Source of the DNA: Streptomyces sp. TBY4
GTDB lineage: Bacteria; Actinomycetota; Actinomycetes; Streptomycetales; Streptomycetaceae
Assembly: GCF_024213195.1 (NCBI RefSeq)
Contig: NZ_JANAVF010000008.1
Span: 1 to 64,000 of the forward strand
Reading direction: 5' to 3'
DNA length: 64,000 nt
The notes under the pieces were generated by a model that saw only the letters and a program-made list of their open reading frames with translations, was not told where the DNA came from and made no database searches. Shown in pieces: positions 8,828-18,700 of this stretch; position 1 is the first letter of the stretch, and every line of letters begins with the position of its first letter. Position numbers and translations under genes: made by a program.

Positions 8828-8958
8828 AAAACGCCTCCCGCAGCATCAGACTCCCGCCCGACATTAGACGGCATCCACCACCGGCGTGAGCTTTGATCCA
8901 GACTCCGGACCGCCCCCTGGGCGGACCAAGGCCGACTTCGCGGTAGGTGCACGGCAGC

Positions 8959-8993
8959 GGCCTTACGGTTCGGTGACGTCAGCCGGCCGCGTC
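8959..8993. repeat. 35-bp repeat, copy 1 (other copy at 37188)
   Basis: This stretch matches 37188-37222 at 33 of 35 positions. Both copies overlap the last codons (Asp-Ala-Ala-Gly-stop) of a leftward regulator gene, here a TetR, there a Crp/Fnr. The core contains the palindrome TGACGTCA. The shared ends are not explained by homology of the two proteins. Confidence 0.8.
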
Positions 8994-9668
8994 CTCCCGT
9001 CGTTCGGTATCGGCGGTGCGGCGTACTCGGCAGGCGTCCAGGTGTCGCATCGCCATCGCGACGGCATCCCTGAGCGGAGTCGCGTCGTCGTGGAGGCGGG
9101 CCATCATGATGCCGCCCTGGATGGCGGCCATCACGGCCCGTGCGAGCCGCGCGGGATCGGCCTCGGGATGCAGTTCGCCGCGTTGCCGCAGCTTCGTCAG
9201 CCCTCGGGCGAGGTGGGACTCCCAGGTCGTGTACGCCGCTTCGAGCTGCCCGCGCAGTGCGTCGTCCCCGTCCAGCTCGCCGGCCAGCTTGCCGAGCGGG
9301 CAGGCGTGCGGCCCGCTCGGGCCGAGCCGCAGGGCCACGAACTCCTCGGCCCACGATTCGAAGTCCGCCCAGGTCTCCAGGGCGGTCAGGTGCGGCTGGA
9401 GGGCGAGTGTGTGCTCCAGGTGCCAGTCGATGACCGCCTCGGTCAGCCCCTGCTTGTTCTTGAAGTAGTGGTACAGCTGCGACTTCCCCGCGCCGCTCGC
9501 CTCCAGCACCTGGTCGAGTCCGGTGCCGGCCACGCCCTGCCGGTACATGAGATCCCCGGCCGCCCGGATGATCGCCGCACGGGTCCGCCGGCCCTGCTCG
9601 GTGCGCGGCAGCGGGCGGGGCGCGACCGGACCGGCCGCCCCGCCAAGATCGTTCCCTTGCCTCTGCAT
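8979..9668 (-). CDS. TetR family regulator of the adjacent deaminase
   Basis: A 229-residue protein. Helix-turn-helix at about 28-70: RRTRAAIIRAAGDLMYRQG, GTGLDQVLEASGAGKSQLYH and YFKNKQGLTEAVI. The rest is a ligand-binding domain with CPLGKLAGEL near residue 125, typical of AcrR/TetR proteins of the TetR_C_16-like type. The ATG at 9668 lies within the first of two operator-like palindromes, so it probably represses itself and the divergent 8-oxoguanine deaminase gene 63 nt away. A purine or its oxidised form could be the inducer; that is inferred from the target gene. Its 3' end carries the 35-bp repeat. Confidence 0.88.
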   Translation of the reverse strand: MQRQGNDLGGAAGPVAPRPLPRTEQGRRTRAAIIRAAGDLMYRQGVAGTGLDQVLEASGAGKSQLYHYFKNKQGLTEAVIDWHLEHTLALQPHLTALETWADFESWAEEFVALRLGPSGPHACPLGKLAGELDGDDALRGQLEAAYTTWESHLARGLTKLRQRGELHPEADPARLARAVMAAIQGGIMMARLHDDATPLRDAVAMAMRHLDACRVRRTADTERREDAAG

Positions 9669-9709
9669 GTACCGAACAGTACAGTCAATGTGTTGTACCG
9701 ATTGGTACA
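9668..9709. promoter_or_regulatory. Two 16-bp palindromic TetR operators
   Basis: Two palindromes, TGTACCGAACAGTACA (9668-9683) and TGTACCGATTGGTACA (9694-9709), share TGTACC and GTACA arms and lie 26 bp apart in the gap between the divergent TetR and deaminase genes. The first overlaps the TetR start codon. This is the standard layout for an autoregulated TetR repressor. Confidence 0.8.
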
Positions 9710-9731
9710 GACTTGCTGGGAGGGATTCGAC

Positions 9732-11108
9732 ATGCCCGAAAACCGGATCGTCATCGAGAATGCGTACATCGCCACTGTGGACGCGCAGGACACTGAGATC
9801 GCCTCAGGGCATCTGGTCGTCAACGGCAACCTGATCGAGGCGGTGGGTGCCGGTCCCGCCCCGGGGCTGGAGGGTGTCGTTCGCCGGGTGGACGCCGCAG
9901 GCCACCTGCTCACTCCGGGGCTGGTCAACACCCATCACCACTTCTACCAGTGGATCACCCGCGGCCTGGCGCAGCAGTCCGACCTCTTCGGCTGGCTCAC
10001 CCGCCTCTACCCGACCTGGGCCCATCTCGACGCCGAGATGAACCACGCTGCCGCCCTCGGCTCCGCGGCGGCGCTGATGAAGTCCGGCTGCACCACGTCC
10101 ATGGACCACGCGTACGTCTTCCCGCGCGAGGGAGGCGATATCCTCGCGGCGGAGATCGAGGCGGCCCACGCACTGGGGCTTCGCTTCCAGCCCACCCGGG
10201 GTGCCATGGACCGGGGCCACAAGGACGGCGGCCTGCCGCCGGACAACTGCGTCGAGGACACCGACGAAGCCCTGGCCGCGATGGAAACGGCCGTCGACCG
10301 CTGGCACGACCCGTCCTTCGGCTCGATGCTCCGCATCACCCTCGCACCCACCTCCCCCTTCTCCGTCACGCCACAACTCCTGCGCGGGGCGGCGGAACTG
10401 GCCCGGGCCAAGGGTGTGCGCCTCCACACTCACGGCTCGGAGACGGTGGAGGAGGAGAAGTTCTGCCACGAGCTCTTCGGCATGGGCCCCACCGACTACC
10501 TCGAATCGGTCGGCTGGCTCGGCGAGGACGTGTGGATGGCGCACTGCGTCCACATGAATGACTCCGACATCGCCAAATTCGCGGCCACCGGCACCGGCGT
10601 CGCCCACTGCCCCTCCTCCAACGCCCGCCTTGCCGCCGGGATCGCCCGCGTCCCGGACATGCTCAAGGCCCGCGTGCCCGTCGGCCTGGGCGTCGATGGA
10701 ACCGCGTCCAACGAATCCGGCGAGCTGGGAACCGAACTACGCAACGCCCTCCTCGTCAACCGCCTCGCAGCCGGCCCGGACGCGCTGACCGCCCGCTCCA
10801 CACTCCGCCTCGGCACCATGGGCGGAGCCCAAGTCCTCGGGCGCGAGAACGAGATCGGATCCCTGGAGCCCGGCAAGCTCGCGGACCTGGCCCTCTGGAA
10901 GATGGACGGCGTCCTGCACGCGGGCATTGCCGACAAGGTCGCCGCCCTCGTCCTCGGCGCGGCCGCCCCCCTCGCCCTGCTGCTGGTCAACGGCCGGCCT
11001 GTGGTGGAGGACGGCCTGCTCACTGGCAAGGACGAAGGAGAAATCGCCCGCAGCGTCACCGCCGCCTCGGCCCGCCTTACGGAGAAGGCGCAGCGTCTCG
11101 GAGGCTAG
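9732..11108 (+). CDS. 8-oxoguanine deaminase (amidohydrolase family)
   Basis: A 458-residue amidohydrolase close to 8-oxoguanine deaminases of the atrazine chlorohydrolase/TrzN subfamily. Metal ligands are visible: NTHHHFYQW near residue 65, HTHGSE, then HCVHMNDSDI and the Asp in GLGVDGTASNES near residue 320. The start is the ATG at 9732, after GGGAGGG; the open frame begins much further upstream but those residues are antisense to the TetR gene. The enzyme converts 8-oxoguanine to urate and ammonia, cleaning damaged purine in the cytosol and feeding purine breakdown. It is divergent from its likely repressor. Confidence 0.88.
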   Translation: MPENRIVIENAYIATVDAQDTEIASGHLVVNGNLIEAVGAGPAPGLEGVVRRVDAAGHLLTPGLVNTHHHFYQWITRGLAQQSDLFGWLTRLYPTWAHLDAEMNHAAALGSAAALMKSGCTTSMDHAYVFPREGGDILAAEIEAAHALGLRFQPTRGAMDRGHKDGGLPPDNCVEDTDEALAAMETAVDRWHDPSFGSMLRITLAPTSPFSVTPQLLRGAAELARAKGVRLHTHGSETVEEEKFCHELFGMGPTDYLESVGWLGEDVWMAHCVHMNDSDIAKFAATGTGVAHCPSSNARLAAGIARVPDMLKARVPVGLGVDGTASNESGELGTELRNALLVNRLAAGPDALTARSTLRLGTMGGAQVLGRENEIGSLEPGKLADLALWKMDGVLHAGIADKVAALVLGAAAPLALLLVNGRPVVEDGLLTGKDEGEIARSVTAASARLTEKAQRLGG

Positions 11109-11112
11109 GGGC

Positions 11113-11193
11113 TCAGCGGGCGACCGTGGTGAACGGCGTCACCAGCGGCCCTTCGACGTCCACGTCGAGCGCCTCGTTGACATAGTTCGTGGC
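11113..11193 (-). pseudogene. 3' remnant of an AhpD/carboxymuconolactone decarboxylase gene
   Basis: On the complement the last 24 codons read NYVNEALDVDVEGPLVTP then FTTVAR and stop. This is nearly the same as the end of the intact AhpD-like protein encoded at 35133-35687. The sequence upstream of it (beyond 11193) has no AhpD similarity, so only the tail remains. It is a deletion scar or an incomplete duplication. The stretch 11194-11436 shows nothing else. Confidence 0.7.
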
Positions 11194-11436
11194 CGGCCGG
11201 AGGACCGGGTAGTGCTGGCCGCCACCTGACGGGGCTTGGCCGGCCTGCTCAGTGGCCGCCGCGCTGCGGAACCTGCCTCGCAGCGGCGGGACCGCGACCC
11301 CAACGTTCACGGGTGATCGCCGCGGCCGGCCAGCCGTCACCGTACCGACTGGGGGACCGGCCGGGGCCCGGGCACGCCGTCCGGAGCCGGTGTGCGAGTC
11401 TGGGACGGCGATCCTTCCTCCCCGCCAGGAGTCAGC

Positions 11437-11613
11437 ATGTTCCGCCGTCCCGGGCCCCGGCCCGCGTCTCCGCTCTTCGCCTTCGGCGCCGTCCTGACGG
11501 TCGCCGGTGCCGTGCTGTATGCCATACCCGGCCCGGGCACGCCGGTGCTCGCCCTCGGCGCGCTGATCCTGGCCGTCGCGACAGGGCTGTGGCTGGCCGC
11601 TCGGCAGGGCTGA
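11437..11613 (+). CDS. Small two-helix membrane protein
   Basis: A 58-residue protein. The ATG at 11437 is preceded by AGGAG with 6-nt spacing. Two hydrophobic helices (FAFGAVLTVAGAVLYAIPG and VLALGALILAVATGLWLAA) flank a PGPG turn. Small proteins of this type are common in Streptomyces and have no known function. The gene stands alone upstream of the PucR-like regulator. Confidence 0.65.
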   Translation: MFRRPGPRPASPLFAFGAVLTVAGAVLYAIPGPGTPVLALGALILAVATGLWLAARQG

Positions 11614-11705
11614 CCGCCGCCTCAGCGCCGGCGCTTTCGCATGGCACCCTGATGCCCGTGTCAAGAACGCGTACGGGAACTCGCGTCGGTAACGGGGGAG
11701 GGTTC

Positions 11706-12794
11706 GTGGAGAGCCGGGAGATACCGGAGGAGTTTCTGGCGGGGTACGCCGAGATCCTGCTGAGCAGCGGTGCGACGGGTCGTCGGCTCACGCGGGACGA
11801 GCTGGCGGACCGCCGGGCCCAGGGGGAGCGGGCCGCGGAGGCGGGGTACGGGCTGCGCGGGCTGGTGCGCGCGCACCTGACCGCGGCAAGGGAGCTGCCG
11901 GGGCCGATGGCGGGCGCCGCGTTCGGGCACCTCCTCGGGGTGGTCGAGCAGGCGGTGGACGCCTTCGCGGAGGGCTACGAGCGTGCCCAGGGGCAGGCGA
12001 TCCGTCAGGAGGAGGCCGCCCGCCGCGAGTTCATCGACGACCTGCTGTACGGGCGGAGCGACCTCGGGCGGCTCGCGGAACGGGCCGCGCGGTTCGGGCT
12101 GCGGCTGTCGCAGGCCCACGCGGTGGCCGTGGCCCAGGGCCCGGAACCGTACGGGGACGGCTATCCCGTGGCGCGCGGCATCGAGACGGCGGTTTTGGCC
12201 CGGTTCGGGAACCGGCAGATCCTGCTCACCACCAAGGACGGCCGGCTGATCTGTGTCGCGCCCGGCGACCAGCCCGAGATCCTCGCCTACTTCGCCAAGC
12301 AGGCGCACGCCGCGACCGACGGCGGTCGGGTCGCGATCGGGCGGGCCCACCCGGGCGCAGGGGGTGTCGTGCACTCGTACGAGGAAGCGCTGGGCGCCCT
12401 CGACCTCGCCGAGCGCATGGACCTGGAGGGCCCCGTGCTCCGGGCGGCCGACCTCCTGGTCTACCCCGTCCTGACGCGCGACCGGGAGGCGATGGCGGAT
12501 CTCGTGGAGAGCGTGCTGGGGCCGCTGCGCCAGGCCCGCGGGGGAGCGGGGCCGATGATCGACACCCTCACCGCGTACTTCGACACCGGATGTGTGGCCA
12601 CCGAGGCGGCCCGCCGCCTGTCCCTGAGCGTGCGCGCCCTGACGTACCGGCTCGAACGCATTCACACCCTTGCGGGCGTCGATCCGACGGACCCCGCCCA
12701 CCGGTACACGCTGCAGACCGCTGCCATCGGCGCCCGGTTGCTGGGCTGGCCGGACGGCGATGGCAGGGAGCGGAGCGGCGTTAAGGCACCGTAA
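11706..12794 (+). CDS. PucR/CdaR-type transcriptional regulator
   Basis: A 362-residue regulator. The C-terminus is the PucR helix-turn-helix: DTLTAYFDTGCVATEAARRLSLSVRALTYRLERI, in which VRALTYRLERI is the recognition region. The middle third resembles the GGDEF-like domain of CdaR proteins, and the N-terminal third is an all-helical RsbRD-like domain. The GTG at 11706 is chosen because GGGGAGGG lies just before it; an ATG at 11652 is in frame but has no ribosome site. It lies upstream of the YqiJ/flotillin/ATPase genes in the same direction, with a palindrome in the gap, so it may control them; this is inferred. Confidence 0.8.
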   Translation: MESREIPEEFLAGYAEILLSSGATGRRLTRDELADRRAQGERAAEAGYGLRGLVRAHLTAARELPGPMAGAAFGHLLGVVEQAVDAFAEGYERAQGQAIRQEEAARREFIDDLLYGRSDLGRLAERAARFGLRLSQAHAVAVAQGPEPYGDGYPVARGIETAVLARFGNRQILLTTKDGRLICVAPGDQPEILAYFAKQAHAATDGGRVAIGRAHPGAGGVVHSYEEALGALDLAERMDLEGPVLRAADLLVYPVLTRDREAMADLVESVLGPLRQARGGAGPMIDTLTAYFDTGCVATEAARRLSLSVRALTYRLERIHTLAGVDPTDPAHRYTLQTAAIGARLLGWPDGDGRERSGVKAP

Positions 12795-12796
12795 AG

Positions 12797-12815
12797 ATTG
12801 CCGGTCACCGGCAAT
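12797..12815. promoter_or_regulatory. Palindrome upstream of the flotillin operon
   Basis: ATTGCCGG, 3 nt, CCGGCAAT: perfect 8-bp arms in the 109-nt gap between the PucR gene and the YqiJ-like gene. It could be a regulator site for the flotillin operon or a short terminator for the PucR gene; no T-run follows, which favours an operator. Confidence 0.5.
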
Positions 12816-12903
12816 GTGAACGGGCAGGCACGCGGGGCAGGATGAGCCGCGGCCGCCCGAAGCGGGCGGCCGACGGTGACGGCATCCAGAAGGGGGCGGA
12901 CGC

Positions 12904-13509
12904 GTGGACGAGTTCATCGGTGCCGCTCGCGGCTTCCCCACTGTGGTGTTCACCGCCGCCCTGGTCGTCGTCCTCGGTTTCTGGCTCCTGGTGCTCTGCG
13001 GGATCTCCGAGCACGACGGCTTCGACGCCCGTGTGGGCAGCGCCGCTTGGGGCATCAGCGGTGTGCCCGTCGCGGTGTCGGCTTCGCTGCTGATCGCCGT
13101 GGCCTGGTTCCTGAGCCTTTCCGGCTCCGTACTGCTGGCCCGTACGGGATGGCCCGGCGTGCTGGTCCATGTCTTGGGAGCGGCGCTGCTGTTCGCCTCG
13201 CTCTTCCTTTCCTGGCGTGTGACGAGGCTGCTCGTACGGCCTCTGGCCAAACTCCTTCCCGATGAACCTGGGCCGTCTCGGCTCGACTTCGTCGGTCTGA
13301 CCTGCGTCGTCCGCACGGGGCGGGTGGACGCGGGCTTCGGCCAGGCCGAGGTCAGGGCCGCGGACGGCTCCACCGCGCTCGTCCAGGTCCGCCAGCACGG
13401 CAGCGATCCGCTCACGCTCGGCAGTACCGCGCTGCTCTACGCGTACGACGACGCGGGCGAATTCTTCTGGGCAGCGCCCTTCGATGAGGCGCTCGACCCG
13501 CGCAGCTGA
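12904..13509 (+). CDS. YqiJ/NfeD-like membrane OB-fold protein
   Basis: A 201-residue protein with a GTG start. Three hydrophobic helices occupy residues about 10-115. A soluble C-terminal OB-fold follows: DFVGLTCVVRTGRVDAGFGQ, AEVRAADGSTALVQVR and LGSTALLYAYD. This is the layout of YqiJ, the partner of the flotillin YqiK in Escherichia coli, and of NfeD proteins, which are commonly encoded beside flotillins. The next gene, 58 nt away, is a flotillin. The two should act together in membrane microdomains; the OB-fold probably faces the cytosol and contacts the flotillin. Confidence 0.82.
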   Translation: MDEFIGAARGFPTVVFTAALVVVLGFWLLVLCGISEHDGFDARVGSAAWGISGVPVAVSASLLIAVAWFLSLSGSVLLARTGWPGVLVHVLGAALLFASLFLSWRVTRLLVRPLAKLLPDEPGPSRLDFVGLTCVVRTGRVDAGFGQAEVRAADGSTALVQVRQHGSDPLTLGSTALLYAYDDAGEFFWAAPFDEALDPRS

Positions 13510-13567
13510 CCGCTGCCCCTTCTCGGCTGCCCCTTCTCAGCTTCGACTTCTCACGTGGGGATTCCTC

Positions 13568-15628
13568 ATGGATGCCATCTCATTGGGCCTTGGCACGCTC
13601 GTCATCGTCGTACTCGTCGTCGTGGTCGCCACTCTGATCGTGCTGACGCGGCTGTTCCGCAAGGTCGAACAGGGCAAGGCCCTGATCGTCTCGAAGATGC
13701 GGAAGGTCGATGTGACCTTCACCGGGCAGGTCGTGCTGCCGGTACTGCACAAGGCCGAGATCATGGACATCTCGGTGAAGACGATCGAGATCTCCCGGAC
13801 CGGCCGGGACGGTCTGATCTGCAAGGACAACATCCGGGCCGACATCCGTATCTCGTTCTTCGTCCGCGTCAACAAGACGGTCGAGGACGTCATCAAGGTC
13901 GCCCAGGCCATTGGTACGCAGCGGGCCTCGGACAAGGCGACCCTGCAGGAGCTGTTCAACGCCAAGTTCTCCGAGGCGCTCAAGACGGTCGGCAAGCAGC
14001 TCGACTTCACCGACCTCTACACCATGCGCAACGAACTGCGCGACCGCATCATCCACATCATCGGCACCGATCTGAACGGCTACAGCCTGGAGGACGCGGC
14101 GATCGACTACCTGGAGCAGACCCCGCTCTCCCAGCTGGACGCCGGCAACATCCTCGACGCCCAGGGCATCCGGAAGATCACCGAGCTGACGGCCATCGAG
14201 AGCGTGCGCACCAACGAGTTCCGCCAGCACGAGCAGAAGGAGCTCACCCGCCAGAACGTCGACGCCCGCGAGGCCATCCTCGAACTGGAGCGCCGCCAGG
14301 CCGACGCGGAGATCAAGCAGCGCCGCGAGATCGAGACGGTGCGGGCGCGGGAGGAAGCGCAGACCGCGAGCGTGGTGGAGGAGGAGCGGCTGCGGGCGCA
14401 GAGCGCCTTCCTCAAGACGGAGGAGCAGCTCGGCATCCAGCGCGAGAACCAGGCCCGCGAGGTCGCCGTCGCGCAGAAGAACCGCGAGCGGGTCATTGCC
14501 ATCGAGAACGAGCGCATCGAGAAGGACCGCCTGCTGGAGGTCATCGCCCGGGAGCGGGAGACCGCTCTGAGCCGGATCGCCGCAGACAAGGAGGTCGAGA
14601 CCGAGAAGCGGGACATCGCCGACGTGGTGCGCGAGCGGATCGCGGTGGACCGTACGGTCGCCGAGCAGGAGGAGTCCATCAAGCGGCTGCGCACGGTGGA
14701 GGAGGCCGAGCGGACCCGGCAGGCGATCGTCATCGGCGCCGAGGCCGAGGCGCAGGAGAAGCTCGTCAAGGACATCAAGGCCGCAGAGGCCGCCGAGCAG
14801 GCGGCCGTGCACCGGGCGGCCGAGGAGCTCACCCTCGCCGAGGCCCGCAACAAGACCGCCGACCTCGACGCCCGCGCCAAGATCCGCCTCGCCGAGGGCA
14901 TCCAGGCGGAGGCCGCCGCCGAGGGCCTGGCCGCCGTCGCCGTACGGGAGAAGGAAGCGGACGCGATCGAGAAGACCGGCCGGGCCGAGGCCGGGGCCAC
15001 GACAGCACGGCTGAAGGCGGAAGCCGACGGGGCCCGCGAGATGGCGCTGGCCGAGGCGACCGCCATCGGCGAGAAGCTGAAGGCGGAGGCCGAGGGCCTG
15101 ACCGAGAAGGCGGCGGCGATGGCCGCCCTGGACGAGGCCTCGCGCAGCCACGAGGAGTACCGGCTGCGGCTGGAGGCCGAGAAGGAGATCCGGCTCGCCG
15201 GGCTGGACATGCAGCGGCAGGTCGCCGAGGCGCAGGCCACCGTGCTGGCGAAGGGGCTGGAGAGCGCCGACATCAACATCATCGGCGGGGAGTCGGCGTT
15301 CTTCGACCGGATCGTCGGCGCGATGTCGATGGGCCGGGCCGTGGACGGGTTCATGGACAACTCCCAGACCGCCCGCACACTGGCCGGGCCCTGGCTCGAC
15401 GGCACCGCGTCCTTCACCGGGGACCTGACGAAGGTGCTGGGCTCGGTCTCCACCTCCGACGTGCAGAACCTGACCGTGTCCGCCCTGCTGATGAAGCTCA
15501 TGCCGACTGGATCGGGGCAGCTGGACGAGCTGATGGCCAAGGTCCGCCAACTGGGGCTGGCCGACCTGCCGGTATCCGAACTGGCTGGGCAGAACGGCAC
15601 CGTCATCAACGGCGCCACCAAGAGCTGA
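13568..15628 (+). CDS. Flotillin-family (SPFH) membrane protein
   Basis: A 686-residue protein with an N-terminal membrane helix (residues about 8-30), an SPFH/band 7 domain (about 35-200, with KMRKVDVTFTGQVVLPVLHK and NIRADIRISFFVRV), a very long Glu/Ala/Arg-rich coiled coil (about 210-560), and a C-terminal flotillin tail with ADINIIGGESAFFDRIVG. The ATG at 13568 follows GGGGA. Flotillins oligomerise on the inner face of the membrane and organise fluid or rigid domains and protein complexes. It is longer than Bacillus FloT (about 510 residues) and closer to YqiK. A strong hairpin follows the gene, before the giant ATPase. Confidence 0.9.
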   Translation: MDAISLGLGTLVIVVLVVVVATLIVLTRLFRKVEQGKALIVSKMRKVDVTFTGQVVLPVLHKAEIMDISVKTIEISRTGRDGLICKDNIRADIRISFFVRVNKTVEDVIKVAQAIGTQRASDKATLQELFNAKFSEALKTVGKQLDFTDLYTMRNELRDRIIHIIGTDLNGYSLEDAAIDYLEQTPLSQLDAGNILDAQGIRKITELTAIESVRTNEFRQHEQKELTRQNVDAREAILELERRQADAEIKQRREIETVRAREEAQTASVVEEERLRAQSAFLKTEEQLGIQRENQAREVAVAQKNRERVIAIENERIEKDRLLEVIARERETALSRIAADKEVETEKRDIADVVRERIAVDRTVAEQEESIKRLRTVEEAERTRQAIVIGAEAEAQEKLVKDIKAAEAAEQAAVHRAAEELTLAEARNKTADLDARAKIRLAEGIQAEAAAEGLAAVAVREKEADAIEKTGRAEAGATTARLKAEADGAREMALAEATAIGEKLKAEAEGLTEKAAAMAALDEASRSHEEYRLRLEAEKEIRLAGLDMQRQVAEAQATVLAKGLESADINIIGGESAFFDRIVGAMSMGRAVDGFMDNSQTARTLAGPWLDGTASFTGDLTKVLGSVSTSDVQNLTVSALLMKLMPTGSGQLDELMAKVRQLGLADLPVSELAGQNGTVINGATKS

Positions 15629-15650
15629 CCGCCACGGGGGTGCGGTCACG

Positions 15651-15687
15651 TTCCGGAGCTGCCGCGGAGGGGGCGGCGGCTCCGGAA
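15651..15687 (+). terminator. Hairpin between flotillin and ATPase genes
   Basis: A 15-bp stem (TTCCGGAGCTGCCGC against GCGGCGGCTCCGGAA, one G-T pair) with a 7-nt loop lies in the 92-nt gap. It has no T-run. It may act as a partial terminator or mRNA stabiliser that sets the ratio of flotillin to the ATPase. Confidence 0.6.
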
Positions 15688-15720
15688 ACGCACCACTTCG
15701 CATACGAGGGAGCTGGACAC

Positions 15721-18700
15721 ATGACCACGGACGCGGCGATGGACGCGGGCACGTACGAGGTGCTGCGCGACCGGCTGGCGGCGCAGGCCGGCGAGCTGGC
15801 CCGGCGGGCCGAGGCCCTGAACGCCGCGCGGATCGCCGAGTTCGGGTCGACGGAGCTCTCCCTCGCGGGCTCCGGGCGTTTGCGCACCGAGGGCATGCCG
15901 GTGGTGCCCCGCGATATCGTCGCCGTCGGGGACTTGCTGCTCTTCGGCTACGGCAGATCCGCGGGCTCGGGTGCGGAGCGGGCCGTGCCCGAGGTCTTCG
16001 CCCTGTACGACCGAGACCTGAACCCGCTTCCCGAGGACGCGGCACCCGGTCTGCTCGACGACCCGGCCTTCGTACGGGAATTCGGCGCTCTCCACCGCTA
16101 CTTCCAGGGCGCGAGGCTCCTGCAGCTCCGCCGTGTCGACGGCAAGCTGCTGGCCGTCTTCCAGACCGGTGAGCAGGCCGAGGACATCCGCGTCCTGCGC
16201 TGGTCCCTCACCCCGTCCGGCGAGGCGCGCTTCCTGGACGCCCGGGGCGAGCGCGACCACGTGTTCCCCCGTGCGCACGACGTCGAGTGGACGCAGACGA
16301 CGCGCGAGGACCACATCCTGGGCCGGTACCCGCACGTCTCCCTCGGCGGCCGGCTCTTCGTTTCCACGGTCGGCGGGGCACTAACCGTCAAGACGGTGAA
16401 CGACACCGAGGCTGACGAGGGCATCCACCGCGAGCCGGTCCACGAGCCGCTCCAGTCGCTCGCCGACGCCGACATCGTGTATGCCACCGTGGGCCCGCTG
16501 GTCCTGCTGCGGATCCTTCCCTACAAGGAGGAGACCAGGCGCCACCTGGTCTTCAACTCCGTCACCAACACCGTGGTCCGCCTGGACGGCATGGGCCAGT
16601 CCTGCCGCCGGCTGCCCGAGGATCAGGGCATCGTCTTCCCGGGTGGCTACTGCCTCGCCTCGGGCACCGTGAAGACCTTCGAAACGGACACCACTGACCT
16701 GGAGTTCGAGCGCGCCGTACGTTCGCCCAACGGCGAGGACGTGCTGTACGTCTTCCACGCCCGCGCCCAGGGTCGCGGCCTGCTGCTGCCCTACAACTTG
16801 ATCCGCAAGGAGGTTGCCACTCCGATCCCCGGCCACGGCCACGCCTTCTTCGACGACGGCACCCTCGTCGTCCTGCGCGCCGAGGGCGCCGAGCCGGCCC
16901 GGACGCACCCGGTGCAGATCTGGCGCACCCCGTACGTCGCCGACACCCACCCGGTGGCCACCGGAGACGGCCCGCTCGGCCGGATCGGAAACGCCGATCT
17001 GGTGCGGGGCATCGCCGACTGCCTGTCCATCGCCCGCCAGGCCACGGAGACCGGTATCGCCTCCACCGGGGCGGTCTACGAGACCCTGGTCGCCGCCTGC
17101 GTCCGGGCCGCCGACCTCCACCACTGGCTGGGCGACGCGGAGGCCGGTGACCTGCGCGTCCCGCTGGAGGAGGTGCGGTCCACCGCCGCACAGGTGCTGG
17201 AGGAGTTCGAGACCGTTCGGAACCTCACCCGGCAGGCGGCCGACGCGCTCGCCGAAACGGCCCGGCGGATCGCGGCGCTGGTCCGGCGCATCCGCGGTGA
17301 GTCCCCGGCCGGCGCCGAGGAGTGGATCGAGCGCATCACCGAACTGCGCCGCGCACAGGGGCACCTGCTCACCCTCAGCGAGATGCGTTACGCGGACACC
17401 TCGGGCATCGAGGTCCTGGCCGGCGACCTGGAGGGCGACATCGCTTCCGCCGCCCAGCGCGCCGTGGCCTTCCTGCACCGTGAGGACGCCTTCACCGACC
17501 ACCACGCCCAGGCCGAGCAGCTCACCGCCGACGCGGAGTCGATCACCACCGTGGCCGGGGCCACACCGCTCGCCGAGCGTCTGGAGGAGCTGGCCTTCGG
17601 GCTGCAGACCCTCGTCGAGGTAGTCGCGGGACTGGACATCGGCGACGCGACCGTCCGCACCACCATCCTGGAGCGGATCGCCGAGGTCCTCGGCAGCCTG
17701 AACCGCGCCCGCGCGACGCTGGACACCCGCCGTCGCGAACTCCTCGACCAGGAGGGGCGAGCCGAGTTCGCTGCCGAGTTCGCGCTGCTCGGCCAGGCCG
17801 TCACCGGCGCCCTCGCCGCCGCGGGTACGCCCGAGCAGTGCGAGGCGCAGCGTGCCCGTCTGCTGCTCCAGCTGGAGAACCTGGAGTCGCGCTTCGCCGA
17901 GCACGACCGCTTCCTCGCCGAGATCGCCGAGAAGCGGACCGAGGTCCACGACGCGTTCTCCGCGCGCGAGCAGACCCTCCAGGACGCCCGCGCCCGCAGG
18001 GCCGAGGGCCTCGCCGACTCCGCGCGCCGGGTCCTGGAGACGGTCGCCCGTCGGGCCTCGGTACTGGAGAGCCTCGATGACATAAGCACCTACTTCGCCT
18101 CCGACACGATGGTGGCCAAGGTCAGCCGCACCGCCGACGAGCTGCGCCGGCTCGGTGATTCGGTACGGGCGGAGGAGCTGGAGGGCCGCCTGCTGGCCGC
18201 CCGCCAGGAGGCCGGACGCGCCCTGCGCGACCGCACCGAGCTGTTCGACGACGACGGCAACACCATCCGCCTGGGCCGCCACCGCTTCGCCGTCACCCGC
18301 CAGGCCCCCGAACTGACCCTCGTACCGCACCAGGACGGCCTGGCCCTCGCCCTGACCGGCACCGACTACCGCCGTCCGGTCACCGACCCGGAGTTCACCG
18401 CGACCCGCCCCCACTGGGACCGGCTGCTTCCGTCCGAGTCACCCGAGGTGTACCGGGCGGAGTACCTGGCCGCACGGCTTCTTGCCGAGCAAGGCCCCGA
18501 AGCCCTTGCCGCCGCGGACCTGCCCATGCTCGTACGGCAGGCCGCCGAAGCCGCGTACGACGAAGGCTACGAGCGCGGAGTCCACGACCACGACGCCACC
18601 GCGATCCTGGGTACGCTGCTGCGGCTGCACGAAAGCGCCGGACTTCTGCGCTACCCGCCTCGCGAGCGAGCGGCGGCCACGCTCTTCTGGGCCCACGGCG

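Noticed and set aside
11313..11705. Longer start of the PucR-like protein
   Set aside because: The region before 11706 overlaps the small membrane gene in another frame and lacks regulator features.
13555..15720. Upstream extension of the giant ATPase frame (2342 codons in total)
   Set aside because: The extra 722 codons overlap the flotillin gene in another frame and are Arg/Gly/Pro-rich. The ATG at 15721 has a good ribosome site.
13580..16045. 821-codon minus-strand frame over flotillin
   Set aside because: Leu/Gly/Asp-rich low-complexity translation, antisense to the coiled-coil region; no family.
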